From assembly GCA_020025655.1 (NCBI GenBank), contig JAHHRR010000039.1, positions 1 to 16,551 of the forward strand: a stretch of 16,551 nucleotides of DNA. The letters are read 5' to 3'. The notes below the pieces were generated by a model. It was not told where the DNA came from and made no database searches. It saw only the letters and a list, made by a program, of their open reading frames with translations. The stretch is from Oscillospiraceae bacterium. GTDB taxonomy: Bacteria > Bacillota > Clostridia > Oscillospirales > Oscillospiraceae. A program made the position numbers and the translations under genes. Positions 7,716 through 15,344 of the stretch are shown here, one piece after another. The first letter of the stretch is position 1; the number at the start of each line of letters is the position of its first letter.

Positions 7716-7744
7716 ATTTTAGCATTTTGACAAGAAAACATCAA
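7716..7744 (-). promoter_or_regulatory. candidate promoter for the cca operon
   Basis: On the minus strand TTGATG (7739-7744) and TAAAAT (7716-7721) are 17 bp apart, with TG one base before the -10 (TGCTAAAAT). Transcription would begin near 7709 and run about 110 bases before cca. It faces and crosses the candidate murC promoter, so at least one assignment needs transcript mapping. Confidence 0.5.
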
Positions 7745-7850
7745 TACCTTCGTAAATGAAGGCAGTAAAGCGACCGAAAATTTCTAATTTATTCATGGAA
7801 ATTGTATTTTGCTTTGATAGTCGCCAAATTAGCTTGAAATGGAGTATATT

Positions 7851-9218
7851 ATGTCAGATTTTTCCAATTTCCTCTCTCCGGGGAGAAAAGGTCATCTTAT
7901 AGGCATCGGCGGAGTTTCAATGTCCTCCCTTGCTGAGCTTTTGAGCGGTATGGGAATTACCATTACCGGTTCAGATATGAACGAAGGCCCCAATCTTAAA
8001 AATTTAAGAGAAAAGGGCATTAAAATATTTATGGGTCACAATGCCGAAAATATCGGCGATGATGTGGAATTTGTAGTCAGAACCGCAGCTGTTCATGATG
8101 ACAATCCCGAAATCGTATACGCTCACCAGAAGGGTATTCCCGTTTTTGAGAGAACTCAGGCATGGGGAGCTATTTCCAAGGATTACAGCAATGCTCTGTG
8201 CATTTCCGGCACCCACGGCAAAACAACTACAACCTCTATGTGTACCCATATTCTTATGGCAGCAGATAAGGACCCTACCGTTATGATAGGCGGAACTCTG
8301 CCCCTGCTGAATGCCGGCCACAGAGTAGGCCACGGCAATACAATCATAATGGAAGCCTGCGAGTATTATAACTCCTTCCTTTCCTTCCATCCCACTGTCG
8401 CTGTTATTTTGAATATAGAGGCCGATCATCTGGATTTCTTCAAGGATCTGGAGGATGTGGAGCGTTCTTTCCGTGCATTTGCATCCAGAGTTCCTGAGGA
8501 TGGCTACATTGTTGCAAATGCAGACGATAAAAACACCATGGACACTATTAAGGGCATCAACCGCAAGGTTATTACCTTCGGCCTTGGAAGCAATGCAGAT
8601 GTCTATGCTGAAAATGTTCGCTATATCGGTGCAAACAGTGAGTTCGACCTTATGTATAAGGGCCAGCTCTTTACAAAAGTTACTCTCCATGTACCCGGAG
8701 AGCACAATGTTAAAAATGCACTTGCTGCAACTGCTGCGGCAATCTGCCTCGGCGTAAAGCCCTATGCAGTAAAGTACGGTCTTGCCGGCTTTAACGGTGC
8801 AGGCCGCCGCTTTGAGTTCAAGGGTAAGTACAACGGCGCAGACGTTTATGACGACTATGCTCATCATCCCGGTGAGCTGAGCGCACTGCTTGATGCAGTT
8901 GAAAAGCTCAATTATAAGCGCACCGTTCTTGTTTTCCAGCCCCACACCTATACAAGAACAGCAGCACTTTTTGACGATTTTGTGGAGCAGCTGAAGCGTC
9001 CCGATGTGACACTGCTTGCTGAAATTTTTGCAGCAAGAGAGAAAAATACTATCGGAATTTCATCTGCGGCTCTTGCCGAAAAGGTAGACGGCGCTCAGTT
9101 CTACGGAAGCTTCCCCGAGCTGGAGGAGGCTCTCAGAAAGCTTGCATCACCCGGAGATATCATTCTCACTGTCGGTGCAGGAGATGTTTATAAAATCGGA
9201 GAAAGCCTTGTAAAATAA
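7851..9218 (+). CDS. murC: UDP-N-acetylmuramate--L-alanine ligase
   Basis: A 455-residue Mur ligase that adds L-alanine to UDP-MurNAc with ATP, the first step of stem-peptide synthesis in the cytosol. The N-terminal Rossmann domain has GIGGVSMSSLAELL and GSDMNEG. The P-loop is GTHGKTTTTSM (about residue 120). The central domain has MEACEYYNSFLSF and NIEADHLDFF, the form seen in clostridial MurC. The C-terminal domain has GAGRRFEFKG, DDYAHHPGEL and FQPHTYTRT, all MurC hallmarks. The start at 7851 is preferred because GGAG (7841-7844) is six bases upstream; the ATG at 7839 overlaps that site and has none of its own. It is transcribed alone, away from the other mur genes, and divergently from cca. 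Confidence 0.96.
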   Translation: MSDFSNFLSPGRKGHLIGIGGVSMSSLAELLSGMGITITGSDMNEGPNLKNLREKGIKIFMGHNAENIGDDVEFVVRTAAVHDDNPEIVYAHQKGIPVFERTQAWGAISKDYSNALCISGTHGKTTTTSMCTHILMAADKDPTVMIGGTLPLLNAGHRVGHGNTIIMEACEYYNSFLSFHPTVAVILNIEADHLDFFKDLEDVERSFRAFASRVPEDGYIVANADDKNTMDTIKGINRKVITFGLGSNADVYAENVRYIGANSEFDLMYKGQLFTKVTLHVPGEHNVKNALAATAAAICLGVKPYAVKYGLAGFNGAGRRFEFKGKYNGADVYDDYAHHPGELSALLDAVEKLNYKRTVLVFQPHTYTRTAALFDDFVEQLKRPDVTLLAEIFAAREKNTIGISSAALAEKVDGAQFYGSFPELEEALRKLASPGDIILTVGAGDVYKIGESLVK

Positions 9219-9238
9219 AGAAATTTCAGCAATGACAC

Positions 9239-9260
9239 CGGAGACACTCCGAAGTTTTTT
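9239..9260 (+). terminator. probable murC terminator
   Basis: CGGAG (9239-9243), loop ACA, CTCCG (9247-9251), then AAG and six T. The stem is only five bases, so it may be inefficient. It falls between the murC stop and the strong promoter at 9282. Confidence 0.5.
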
Positions 9261-9281
9261 GAAAAAAATTTATTTTTTACG

Positions 9282-9310
9282 TTGACAAACTAAAGTGATT
9301 GTCCTATAAT
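9282..9310 (+). promoter_or_regulatory. consensus sigma-A promoter of the met leader
   Basis: TTGACA (9282-9287), exactly 17 bp, then TATAAT (9305-9310): both hexamers match the consensus. Transcription should start near 9317, about 27 bases before the leader-peptide ATG. It is the best promoter in the window and the only good one upstream of metNIQ. Confidence 0.9.
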
Positions 9311-9343
9311 CAGGGCAAATCTTACGAAAGGACGAACAGAATT

Positions 9344-9454
9344 ATGCGTAACGCTTATGCTAACAACTCCATGATGGCTATGATGTGCATGATGAACATG
9401 TGCATGATGATGCGCGCGCAGAAATCCAGTTCGCCAACTTTCACAGCCATCTGA
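9344..9454 (+). CDS. methionine-rich 36-residue leader peptide
   Basis: A short open frame, ATG 9344-9346 to TGA 9452-9454, with AAAGGA 11 bases upstream. Residues 10-23 read MMAMMCMMNMCMMM: 10 methionines and 2 cysteines in 14 codons (9371-9412), 11 Met in 36 overall. The head (MRNAYANNS) and tail (RAQKSSSPTFTAI) are ordinary. It lies between a perfect promoter and a strong terminator, directly ahead of metNIQ. The layout matches the leader peptides of amino-acid operons controlled by ribosome stalling, with Met codons as the sensor (inference). The stop codon is 16 bases before the terminator stem. Alternatives are a functional Met/Cys-rich small protein, for instance metal-binding, or an sRNA whose ORF is incidental. 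The run of Met codons before a Met importer makes the leader role the best reading. Confidence 0.7.
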   Translation: MRNAYANNSMMAMMCMMNMCMMMRAQKSSSPTFTAI

Positions 9455-9474
9455 TTAAAAAGTAATTTCAGGGC
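9446..9474 (+). promoter_or_regulatory. candidate antiterminator hairpin across the leader stop codon
   Basis: GCC (9446-9448) and CTGA (9451-9454) can pair with TCAG (9468-9471) and GGC (9472-9474), leaving a two-base bulge and a 13-base A/T-rich loop. The right side shares 9471-9474 with the terminator's left arm, so the two structures exclude each other at the terminator base. A ribosome on the TGA would melt it, while one stalled in the Met run would not. The pairing is short (7 bp) and seen by eye only. Confidence 0.35.
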
Positions 9475-9506
9475 CGGGAAGCAAGCGAGCTTCCCGGTCC
9501 TTTTTT
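9471..9506 (+). terminator. intrinsic terminator (putative attenuator) before metN
   Basis: GGGCCGGGAAGC (9471-9482), loop AAGCGA (9483-9488), GCTTCCCGGTCC (9489-9500), then TTTTTT (9501-9506). The 12-bp stem has one G-U pair and is GC-rich. It lies 50 bases ahead of metN on the same strand. With no clear promoter after it, metNIQ expression would depend on readthrough. Confidence 0.9.
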
Positions 9507-9555
9507 AATGCAGTACTTTACTAAGTTAAAATATAAAATTGGGGGATGATGAAAG

Positions 9556-10545
9556 GTGATAGAGCTTAAACACCTGTGTAAAACCTATAAGACAGCAACA
9601 AGAGAGATAAATGCTCTTGATGATATCAGCCTTAAAATTGAGGACGGAGAGATTTTCGGAATAATCGGTCTTTCCGGTGCAGGCAAAAGTACCCTTGTAC
9701 GGTGCATAAATCTGCTGGAAAAGCCCACATCCGGAGATGTTATTCTGGACGGCAAGAATATTACCACACTTAAAAAGAAAGAGCTTTTAAAGCTCAGACA
9801 GTCCATAGGAATGATTTTTCAGGGCTTCAATCTTCTCTCCCAGAGAAATGTTCTGAAAAATGTATGCTTCCCCATGGAGATTGCCGGTATAGATAAAAAA
9901 CAGGCAGAGGAAAGAGCAAGACAGCTTCTGGAGCTGGTTGGACTTTCCGACAGAGCCGAATCCTATCCCTCTCAGCTGTCAGGCGGACAGAAACAGCGTG
10001 TTGCGATTGCAAGAGCACTTTCAACAAAGCCCAAATACCTGCTCTGCGATGAAGCTACATCCGCACTTGACCCCAATACAACCCGTTCTATTCTGGAGCT
10101 TCTTAAAGAGATAAACGAGAAGATGGGAGTTACCATTGTGGTTATAACCCACGAAATGAAGGTAATTGACCAGATATGCGACAGAGTGGCAGTTATTGAT
10201 AACAGCCGCATCGCAGAAGAGGGAAAAGTAAGCGATGTGTTTACCAGACCCAAATCTCAGATAGCAAGAGAACTGATAATCCCTCAGGGCAGAGCAGTTC
10301 TTGATACAAAGGGCGGCAGAAAGCTCAGACTTACATTCGATAATCTTCATTCAAATACACCTGTTATATCTGATATGGTGCTTGAATGTCAGGCACCGGT
10401 AAATATACTTTTTGCAGATACGAGAGAATTTGAGGGCGCAATTTTTGGGCATATGATAATTGAGCTTCCCAATGACCCCAGACAGGAAGAAAAAATAATA
10501 GCCTGGCTTAGAACAAGCCAGATACAGTGGAGAGAGGAGGAATAA
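9556..10545 (+). CDS. metN: methionine ABC transporter ATP-binding protein
   Basis: A 329-residue ATPase of the MetNIQ methionine importer, acting on the cytosolic face of the membrane. It has Walker A GLSGAGKST (38-46), Q-loop FQGFNLLSQRNV, signature LSGGQKQRVAIARAL, Walker B LLCDEATSALD and H-loop ITHEMK. The last 75 or so residues (from RKLRLTFDN) are the NIL domain, an ACT-like regulatory domain that in studied MetN binds methionine and inhibits transport. So substrate feedback probably acts on the protein as well as, possibly, on the transcript. The start is GTG at 9556, nine bases after GGGGGA; the usual MetN opening (MIELKHL) supports it. metI begins 2 bp after the stop. Confidence 0.96.
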   Translation: MIELKHLCKTYKTATREINALDDISLKIEDGEIFGIIGLSGAGKSTLVRCINLLEKPTSGDVILDGKNITTLKKKELLKLRQSIGMIFQGFNLLSQRNVLKNVCFPMEIAGIDKKQAEERARQLLELVGLSDRAESYPSQLSGGQKQRVAIARALSTKPKYLLCDEATSALDPNTTRSILELLKEINEKMGVTIVVITHEMKVIDQICDRVAVIDNSRIAEEGKVSDVFTRPKSQIARELIIPQGRAVLDTKGGRKLRLTFDNLHSNTPVISDMVLECQAPVNILFADTREFEGAIFGHMIIELPNDPRQEEKIIAWLRTSQIQWREEE

Positions 10546-10547
10546 AG

Positions 10548-11228
10548 ATGTTTTCAGATATGGTTTATAAATTGTGGGATAAGGGTCTTATCCAGATGGG
10601 AATCTGGGAGACCGTTTACATGACTCTTATTGCCTCCGCTGTTGCTTATCTTATAGGACTTCCTCTCGGAATCATACTTAATGTCACTGACGACAAGGGC
10701 ATCTGCCCTATGCGCTGGCTGAACAGAGTGCTGAGCGTAATAGTTAACTTCTTCAGAAGCGTTCCTTTTATAATTCTGATGGTTGCAATGCTCCCGGTTG
10801 CAAAGCTCATTGTGGGAACATCCATCGGAAACAAGGCCATGATAGTAATGCTTGTTATTGCAGCAGCCCCCTATGTTGCAAGAATGGTTGAAAGCTCAGT
10901 GAGCGAAGTTGATGCAGGCGTTATTGAAGCCGCTCAGGCAATGGGCGCAGGTAACTTCCAGATTATATGGAAGGTGCTGCTGCCTGAGGCAAAGCCCTCT
11001 TTGATAGTGGGCTCAGTAATTTCTATGGTAACCATCCTCGGCTATTCCGCAATGGCCAGCACCATCGGCGGTACCGGACTTGGACAGATCGCCATAGTCT
11101 ACGGACACCAGAAGTTTGATGATAATGTAATCTGGGTCTGCGTATTTTTGACTGTAATTATCGTTCAGATAATTCAGGAACTGGGTATGTATATTGCCCG
11201 GCGAACAGATAAAAGAGTTAGAAACTGA
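10548..11228 (+). CDS. metI: methionine ABC transporter permease
   Basis: A 226-residue inner-membrane permease of the MetNIQ importer. About five hydrophobic helices are visible, beginning at ETVYMTLIASAVAYLIGLPLGII. The cytoplasmic EAA loop that docks to MetN reads EAAQAMGAGNFQIIWKVLLP. The ASTIGGTGLGQIAIVYGHQKFD segment near the end is characteristic of MetI. The start at 10548 follows GAGGAGGAATAAAG, so the ribosome site overlaps the metN stop and translation is probably coupled. An in-frame ATG-like start seven codons earlier would lie inside metN and lacks its own site. Confidence 0.96.
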   Translation: MFSDMVYKLWDKGLIQMGIWETVYMTLIASAVAYLIGLPLGIILNVTDDKGICPMRWLNRVLSVIVNFFRSVPFIILMVAMLPVAKLIVGTSIGNKAMIVMLVIAAAPYVARMVESSVSEVDAGVIEAAQAMGAGNFQIIWKVLLPEAKPSLIVGSVISMVTILGYSAMASTIGGTGLGQIAIVYGHQKFDDNVIWVCVFLTVIIVQIIQELGMYIARRTDKRVRN

Positions 11229-11249
11229 CAAAAAATGGAGGAAAACAAA

Positions 11250-12167
11250 ATGAAAAAAACTTTAGCTCTTATTTTAACACTTGCACTGGCAGTCCTGTGC
11301 GTTGCAGGCTGCGGTGCAAAGGATGAACCCGTCCCCACCGAAGCACCTGAGGCAGAAGTCGAAGCTCCTGCAGAAGATGCAGCAGAGACCCCCGCTGAGG
11401 ATGCAGCAGCACCCGAAGCAGACGAGCTTGAAGTAATCAAGGTCGGCGCAAGCGCAACTCCCCACGCTGAGATTCTTGAGCAGGTAAAGGAGCCTCTGAA
11501 GGAGGCCGGATACGAGCTGGAAATCGTTATCTATGATGATTACGTTCTGCCCAACACCGCTCTTGCAGACGGCGAGATTGATGCAAACTACTTCCAGCAC
11601 ACCCCCTACCTCAACTCCTTCAACGCAGAGAAGGGCACTGAGCTTTCTCCCGCAGCACTCATTCACTATGAGCCCTTCGGCATCTACGGCAACGGCGTAA
11701 GTGATCTCTCCGAACTCAAGGAAGGCGCTTCCATTCTTATCCCCGCAGACGCAACCAACGGCACCCGTGCACTGCTTCTGTTACAGCAGGAAGGCATTAT
11801 CACTCTCCCCGAGGATGCTTCTATTGATAAGGGCATTACTCCCCTTGATATCGTAGACGACGGCGGCTATGTTGTTACCGCAATTTCCGCAGAGACTCTT
11901 CCCGCACAGCTGGAGAACTCCGACGAGGGTACTATCGCAGTTATCAACGGCAACTATGCAATTCAGGCCGGTCTCAAGGTAGAGAATGCTCTGGCACTTG
12001 AGGCAGCTGACGGCGAAGCAGGTCAGACCTTTGCAAATGTTATTGCCTGCCGCACCGGTGAGGAAAACAGCGAAAAGATTCAGGCTCTTGTAAAGGCTCT
12101 TCTTACCGATGATGTCAAGAACTTCATGGATGAAACCTATGCAGGTGCTGTTAAGGCAGTATTCTGA
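11250..12167 (+). CDS. metQ: methionine-binding lipoprotein
   Basis: A 305-residue substrate-binding lipoprotein of the MetNIQ system. The signal peptide ends in a lipobox VAGC, so Cys21 would be lipidated and anchored outside the membrane. An acidic Ala/Glu/Pro-rich linker of about 35-40 residues follows. The NlpA/MetQ fold then begins with EVIKVGASATPHAEIL, and continues with DYVLPNTALADGEIDANYFQHTPYL and YEPFGIYG, and NGNYAIQAGL near the ligand site. The start at 11250 is set by GGAGGA eight bases upstream; an ATG at 11235 overlaps that site. Its codons favour C-ending forms (ACC, CCC, GAG), more so than the minus-strand genes, which suggests high expression. The operon ends at the terminator at 12204. 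Confidence 0.96.
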   Translation: MKKTLALILTLALAVLCVAGCGAKDEPVPTEAPEAEVEAPAEDAAETPAEDAAAPEADELEVIKVGASATPHAEILEQVKEPLKEAGYELEIVIYDDYVLPNTALADGEIDANYFQHTPYLNSFNAEKGTELSPAALIHYEPFGIYGNGVSDLSELKEGASILIPADATNGTRALLLLQQEGIITLPEDASIDKGITPLDIVDDGGYVVTAISAETLPAQLENSDEGTIAVINGNYAIQAGLKVENALALEAADGEAGQTFANVIACRTGEENSEKIQALVKALLTDDVKNFMDETYAGAVKAVF

Positions 12168-12203
12168 TTCAATTTAAATATATACCTTAATATATAAACA
12201 CTG

Positions 12204-12237
12204 ACAGCAGCGCTCAATCTGAGCGCTGCTGTTTTTT
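12204..12237 (+). terminator. terminator of the metNIQ operon
   Basis: Perfect 13-bp stem, arms 12204-12216 and 12220-12232, three-base loop ATC, followed by a T-run through 12237. It lies about 35 bases after the metQ stop. Confidence 0.93.
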
Positions 12238-12260
12238 ATGTGCGAACGAATATGGGCCGT

Positions 12261-12293
12261 AAAAATGCAGGCAGAGAATTTCTGCCTGCATTT
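12261..12293 (-). terminator. terminator of the ymdB-yhaO-yhaN operon
   Basis: Perfect 13-bp inverted repeat, arms 12263-12275 and 12281-12293, loop of five. On the minus strand the stem ends in TTTTT. It sits about 35 bases past the yhaN stop. With the metQ terminator beside it, it insulates two convergent operons, and it could also act as a backup on the plus strand. Confidence 0.85.
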
Positions 12294-12328
12294 GGTGTAG
12301 TGTTAAGTTTATCTGCGGTGCATTAGAT

Positions 12329-14242
12329 TTATTCCGGAATATATTCACGGCAGGTGAAGAGAATAACCTGTCTCTTTTTAGCAATCTTCTTTAATAAATC
12401 TATGGCCTGATCGTAGCGCTGATCGTCGAGGTTTACAAGAGCATCATCAATGATAAGCGGGCAGGGTTCACCGGAGGGAAGAGCAAGCTCACATACTGCA
12501 AGACGAACTGCAAGATACATAAGATCAAGAGTTCCGGCGCTTAAATATTCAGCATCTCTTGCCACAAGATCACCATCAGCACGGGTCTTTGCGGAAAAGT
12601 CACGGTTTATGAGAATGTCTTCGTACTTACCGCCGGTAATTGAAGCCATATATTTTGCGGCAAGCTTTCCGATTTCGGGAGAGAAGCGGCTCTGCATTTC
12701 CTTATCTGCCTCAGTAAGAACCTCCTGAGCAAGACTTATAGCGTCAAATTCATCCTGAATATCGTGGTATTCCTCTTTCATGCAGCTCAAGTCACTTGCA
12801 AGAACCAGCGGATCGCCCATAGCGGAAAGACGCCCTCTGAGGCCGGCAATCTGTGAGGAAATCTGCTCGGCATTCATTCTTGCATCTGCAAGTTCACGGC
12901 TCAGCCTTGCTGCATCGGAACTGCCGGACGCAAAATCCAGATCGGAAAGAGCACGGGATTCAAGTTCAGCCTGTCTTTCATGTGCAATTTCATATGCATC
13001 ATGGGTCTGAAGCTCAAGCTGCTCAGCATCGGCAACAGCATTGCACAGTGCCCAGTGTTTATCCAGAATCTCGAAAATTCCATCCGCATCGTCGGCTTTA
13101 TATTTTTTTAGAATCTGCCGCCGTTCCTCCTGCGATTTTAGGGCTTCCTGCTTGAGCTTTGCATAACGCAGAAGAAGTACAACTGCAACTATACAGAATA
13201 CCGCAGCCGCAATAATAAAGCCCACACTTGAACGTGAGGTATAAAGGGCTGCAAATACTATTGCAAGCACAAAACAAATCACTGCCGGAAGGACAACGAA
13301 AAAGCTTTTATTGTTCTCAGACAGAGAGTTGAGCCTTTCAACATCGCTGTTGACTTCCTTCTCCAGCTCCTCACCTGTTCTGTCACCGAAGCGGCTGGAG
13401 CGAAGCTCATCTCTGCACTTTGAAAGCTCCGCCATAGCACGGTCGTGCTCGTCACTTTTTTCCTTGAGCTCAGTGCGTCCGGAGCTTAAACGATTAAGAG
13501 AATCCTTCCGCTGACGTTTGCGGCTTTTTATTCCACCACTTTCGAGCTCTACACATTCCTGACGGGCCTTACTGAGCTTGCCCTCTAAAAGCTCCAGCTC
13601 ATCCAGAGAACCGTTCATCTCAGTCAGCTTTTTCTCGCTGTCGTCTATCTGTGTTTCAAGCTCCGGGAGCATTCCGTGACTATTATAGCGGCGCTTACGC
13701 TGCCATGCACGGAGGCGTTCATCGGCCTCGGAGAAAGAACTGTCCTCCTCACCTGAGGAAACAATTGAGCTTATCCGTTTTTCGAGCTCGGGGCTTCCGC
13801 TTACAGAAATCTTACCCTGTGCAACAAATGCGCTGCGGGTGAAAACATCCTTTGAGACACCGGTGAGCTGTTCACCGGCATTCTGGGAATTAAGCTCGTC
13901 GACCTTTGTGTTGGTGCCGGTATAAACTGCTGAAAATTCACGCATAGGTGCAGCTTTTGAACGGCTGCTGCGGGTGATGCTTATTTTGTAGTCATTAACT
14001 GTCAAATCCATGCTGCCTTCCATGGGCGCTCCCGACCATGGAGCATAGCGGATTTTATCAGGCAGATATCCGTTTCTTGCACGCTCGGAGGTGTCTATGC
14101 CGTAAAGCATAGCCCTTATGAAAGCGCACCATGTGGATTTTCCACTTTCGTTTGGAGCGGAGATAATATTGAGTCCGTCATGGAATTTAAGGGTTTCATT
14201 TTCGAGCTTTCCGAAGGAGGCGCTGAGTTTATTTATCTTCAT
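12329..14242 (-). CDS. yhaN: YhaN-like SMC/Rad50-type ATPase with transmembrane hairpin
   Basis: A 637-residue ABC/SMC-type ATPase, probably the Rad50/SbcC-like partner of the nuclease encoded just upstream. The head is split as usual: Walker A APNESGKST (29-37) near the N-terminus, then the signature LSAGTLDLMYLAVRLA (about 567-582), Walker B PLIIDDALVNLDD (595-607) and ILFTCRE at the C-terminus. Between them are helices with coiled-coil character (about 195-310 and 360-520). At their apex, where Rad50 carries a CxxC zinc hook, there are two hydrophobic helices (about 313-333 and 341-358) and no hook. B. subtilis YhaN shares this membrane hairpin but is much longer, about 960 residues from memory. 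Ala replaces the first Gly of Walker A, which appears normal for this subfamily. The gene overlaps yhaO by 14 bp. Confidence 0.88.
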   Translation of the reverse strand: MKINKLSASFGKLENETLKFHDGLNIISAPNESGKSTWCAFIRAMLYGIDTSERARNGYLPDKIRYAPWSGAPMEGSMDLTVNDYKISITRSSRSKAAPMREFSAVYTGTNTKVDELNSQNAGEQLTGVSKDVFTRSAFVAQGKISVSGSPELEKRISSIVSSGEEDSSFSEADERLRAWQRKRRYNSHGMLPELETQIDDSEKKLTEMNGSLDELELLEGKLSKARQECVELESGGIKSRKRQRKDSLNRLSSGRTELKEKSDEHDRAMAELSKCRDELRSSRFGDRTGEELEKEVNSDVERLNSLSENNKSFFVVLPAVICFVLAIVFAALYTSRSSVGFIIAAAVFCIVAVVLLLRYAKLKQEALKSQEERRQILKKYKADDADGIFEILDKHWALCNAVADAEQLELQTHDAYEIAHERQAELESRALSDLDFASGSSDAARLSRELADARMNAEQISSQIAGLRGRLSAMGDPLVLASDLSCMKEEYHDIQDEFDAISLAQEVLTEADKEMQSRFSPEIGKLAAKYMASITGGKYEDILINRDFSAKTRADGDLVARDAEYLSAGTLDLMYLAVRLAVCELALPSGEPCPLIIDDALVNLDDQRYDQAIDLLKKIAKKRQVILFTCREYIPE

Positions 14243-15344
14243 GGATAACTACCTCCTCTCCGTTATCAAGAGCGGCAAGACCCCAGCGGGCTGCCTGCTC
14301 AATTTTGAGCTTTTCAAGTTCGTCTTTTGTTTCCTTATAACGGGCATAAAGCTTTCTGAGGAAAAGTCCTCTCAGACTGTCCTCATCAACCTTTTCCCAT
14401 ATGTTGCGGCGCAGTCTTGTTTCATCTTTAATCTGCAGCTCAAAGAACATATGAGAGAATTTATCGTACAGATCTTTAAGATCGGGGGGTTCCTCAGTTT
14501 GTCCCTTCAGAACAATACGATATATATCACGCACAGTGTCATCCGGCAGATGGCTGTGAATTGCAACCACGGGTTCAGAATCGGAGATATCTACATTTAA
14601 TATCTCATATCTGCGGCTTGCAATGGAAACAGGCGTGAGAGTGCAGCGGTCATCTTCCAGATCGACAATGCTTACGTTTTTTTCACCTGCTTCGTCAAAA
14701 CCTCTGCCCTCAGGACAGCCGGGCCATGAATAGTAGGTGGAGCCGGATTTCTTTAATCCGCTGGCTTTGTGTATATGACCCAGTGCCACATAATCCATGC
14801 CGCTTTCTGCAAGCTCCTTTTCACTTATCGGATTATATGGAGAGTCGGGCTGGCCCACGTCGCCGTGAATGCACATAACATTGAACCAGTCATTTTTGCG
14901 AGGAGCTGAAAAATCTTTCAGCATGGGGCCACTGTGGGAGTCTGTAAAAGCGGCACCGTAAACCACGGTGTTCATGCCGGGAAGCTCTACTCTGTCTATA
15001 TCCGATGAATTAAAAATGTAGACGTTTTCAGGCAGCTTAAGCTTGGCATACGGGGATTTATCGGAATAAAAATCGTGATTTCCGGGAGCAATAAAGATAG
15101 GTGCAGCAATATTGTTAAGCGCCCTTACAAGCTCTTCACCTGTTTCGTAATAGGATTTTGCACTGTCGAGCAGGTCACCGCTCAACAGAACCAGATCCAC
15201 CATTTCACGCTGACTCAGCTCGGCGAGAGCATTTAAAAGCTCACGCTGTTCGCTGCGGCGTATTGCAGCCTTACCTGAAGGGAGCCCCTCAAAAGGGGAG
15301 TCCAGATGCAGGTCAGCCGCATGAAGAATTCTGAGTTTTTTCAT
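14229..15344 (-). CDS. yhaO: YhaO-like metallophosphoesterase (SbcD/Mre11 family)
   Basis: A 371-residue calcineurin-like phosphoesterase of the Mre11/SbcD type. Motifs run in order: ADLHLDSPF (D-x-H), LLSGDLLD (GDxxD), APGNHDF (GNHD), CIHGD and ALGHIHKAS (GHxH), giving the full set of dimetal ligands. The C-terminal third lacks recognised motifs and probably contacts the YhaN ATPase. By family it should be a manganese-dependent DNA exo/endonuclease acting at breaks with its ATPase partner; this activity is inferred. It starts in an ATGA overlap with the ymdB stop and its end overlaps yhaN by 14 bp, so the three proteins are translationally coupled. Confidence 0.92.
   Translation of the reverse strand: MKKLRILHAADLHLDSPFEGLPSGKAAIRRSEQRELLNALAELSQREMVDLVLLSGDLLDSAKSYYETGEELVRALNNIAAPIFIAPGNHDFYSDKSPYAKLKLPENVYIFNSSDIDRVELPGMNTVVYGAAFTDSHSGPMLKDFSAPRKNDWFNVMCIHGDVGQPDSPYNPISEKELAESGMDYVALGHIHKASGLKKSGSTYYSWPGCPEGRGFDEAGEKNVSIVDLEDDRCTLTPVSIASRRYEILNVDISDSEPVVAIHSHLPDDTVRDIYRIVLKGQTEEPPDLKDLYDKFSHMFFELQIKDETRLRRNIWEKVDEDSLRGLFLRKLYARYKETKDELEKLKIEQAARWGLAALDNGEEVVIHEDK

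Noticed and set aside
7839..7853. Upstream ATGs of murC (7839) and metQ (11235) as start codons
   Set aside because: In both cases the ATG is part of an ATGGAG string whose GGAG is the ribosome site of the next in-frame ATG, so the downstream starts (7851 and 11250) were used.
8004..8945. 313-codon minus-strand open frame inside murC
   Set aside because: It is the antisense shadow of a well-supported gene, Cys/Ile-rich with no recognisable domain or ribosome site.
9509..9537. Possible promoter just before metN (TGCAGT, 17 bp, TATAAA)
   Set aside because: The -35 matches only two of six consensus bases and the start would fall in the ribosome site, so I do not count it.
9546..9569. Seven-codon frame (MMKGDRA) overlapping the metN ribosome site and GTG start
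   Set aside because: Two Met codons next to the metN start are tempting as a second sensor, but the frame is too short and can arise from the GGGGGATGATG spacing alone.
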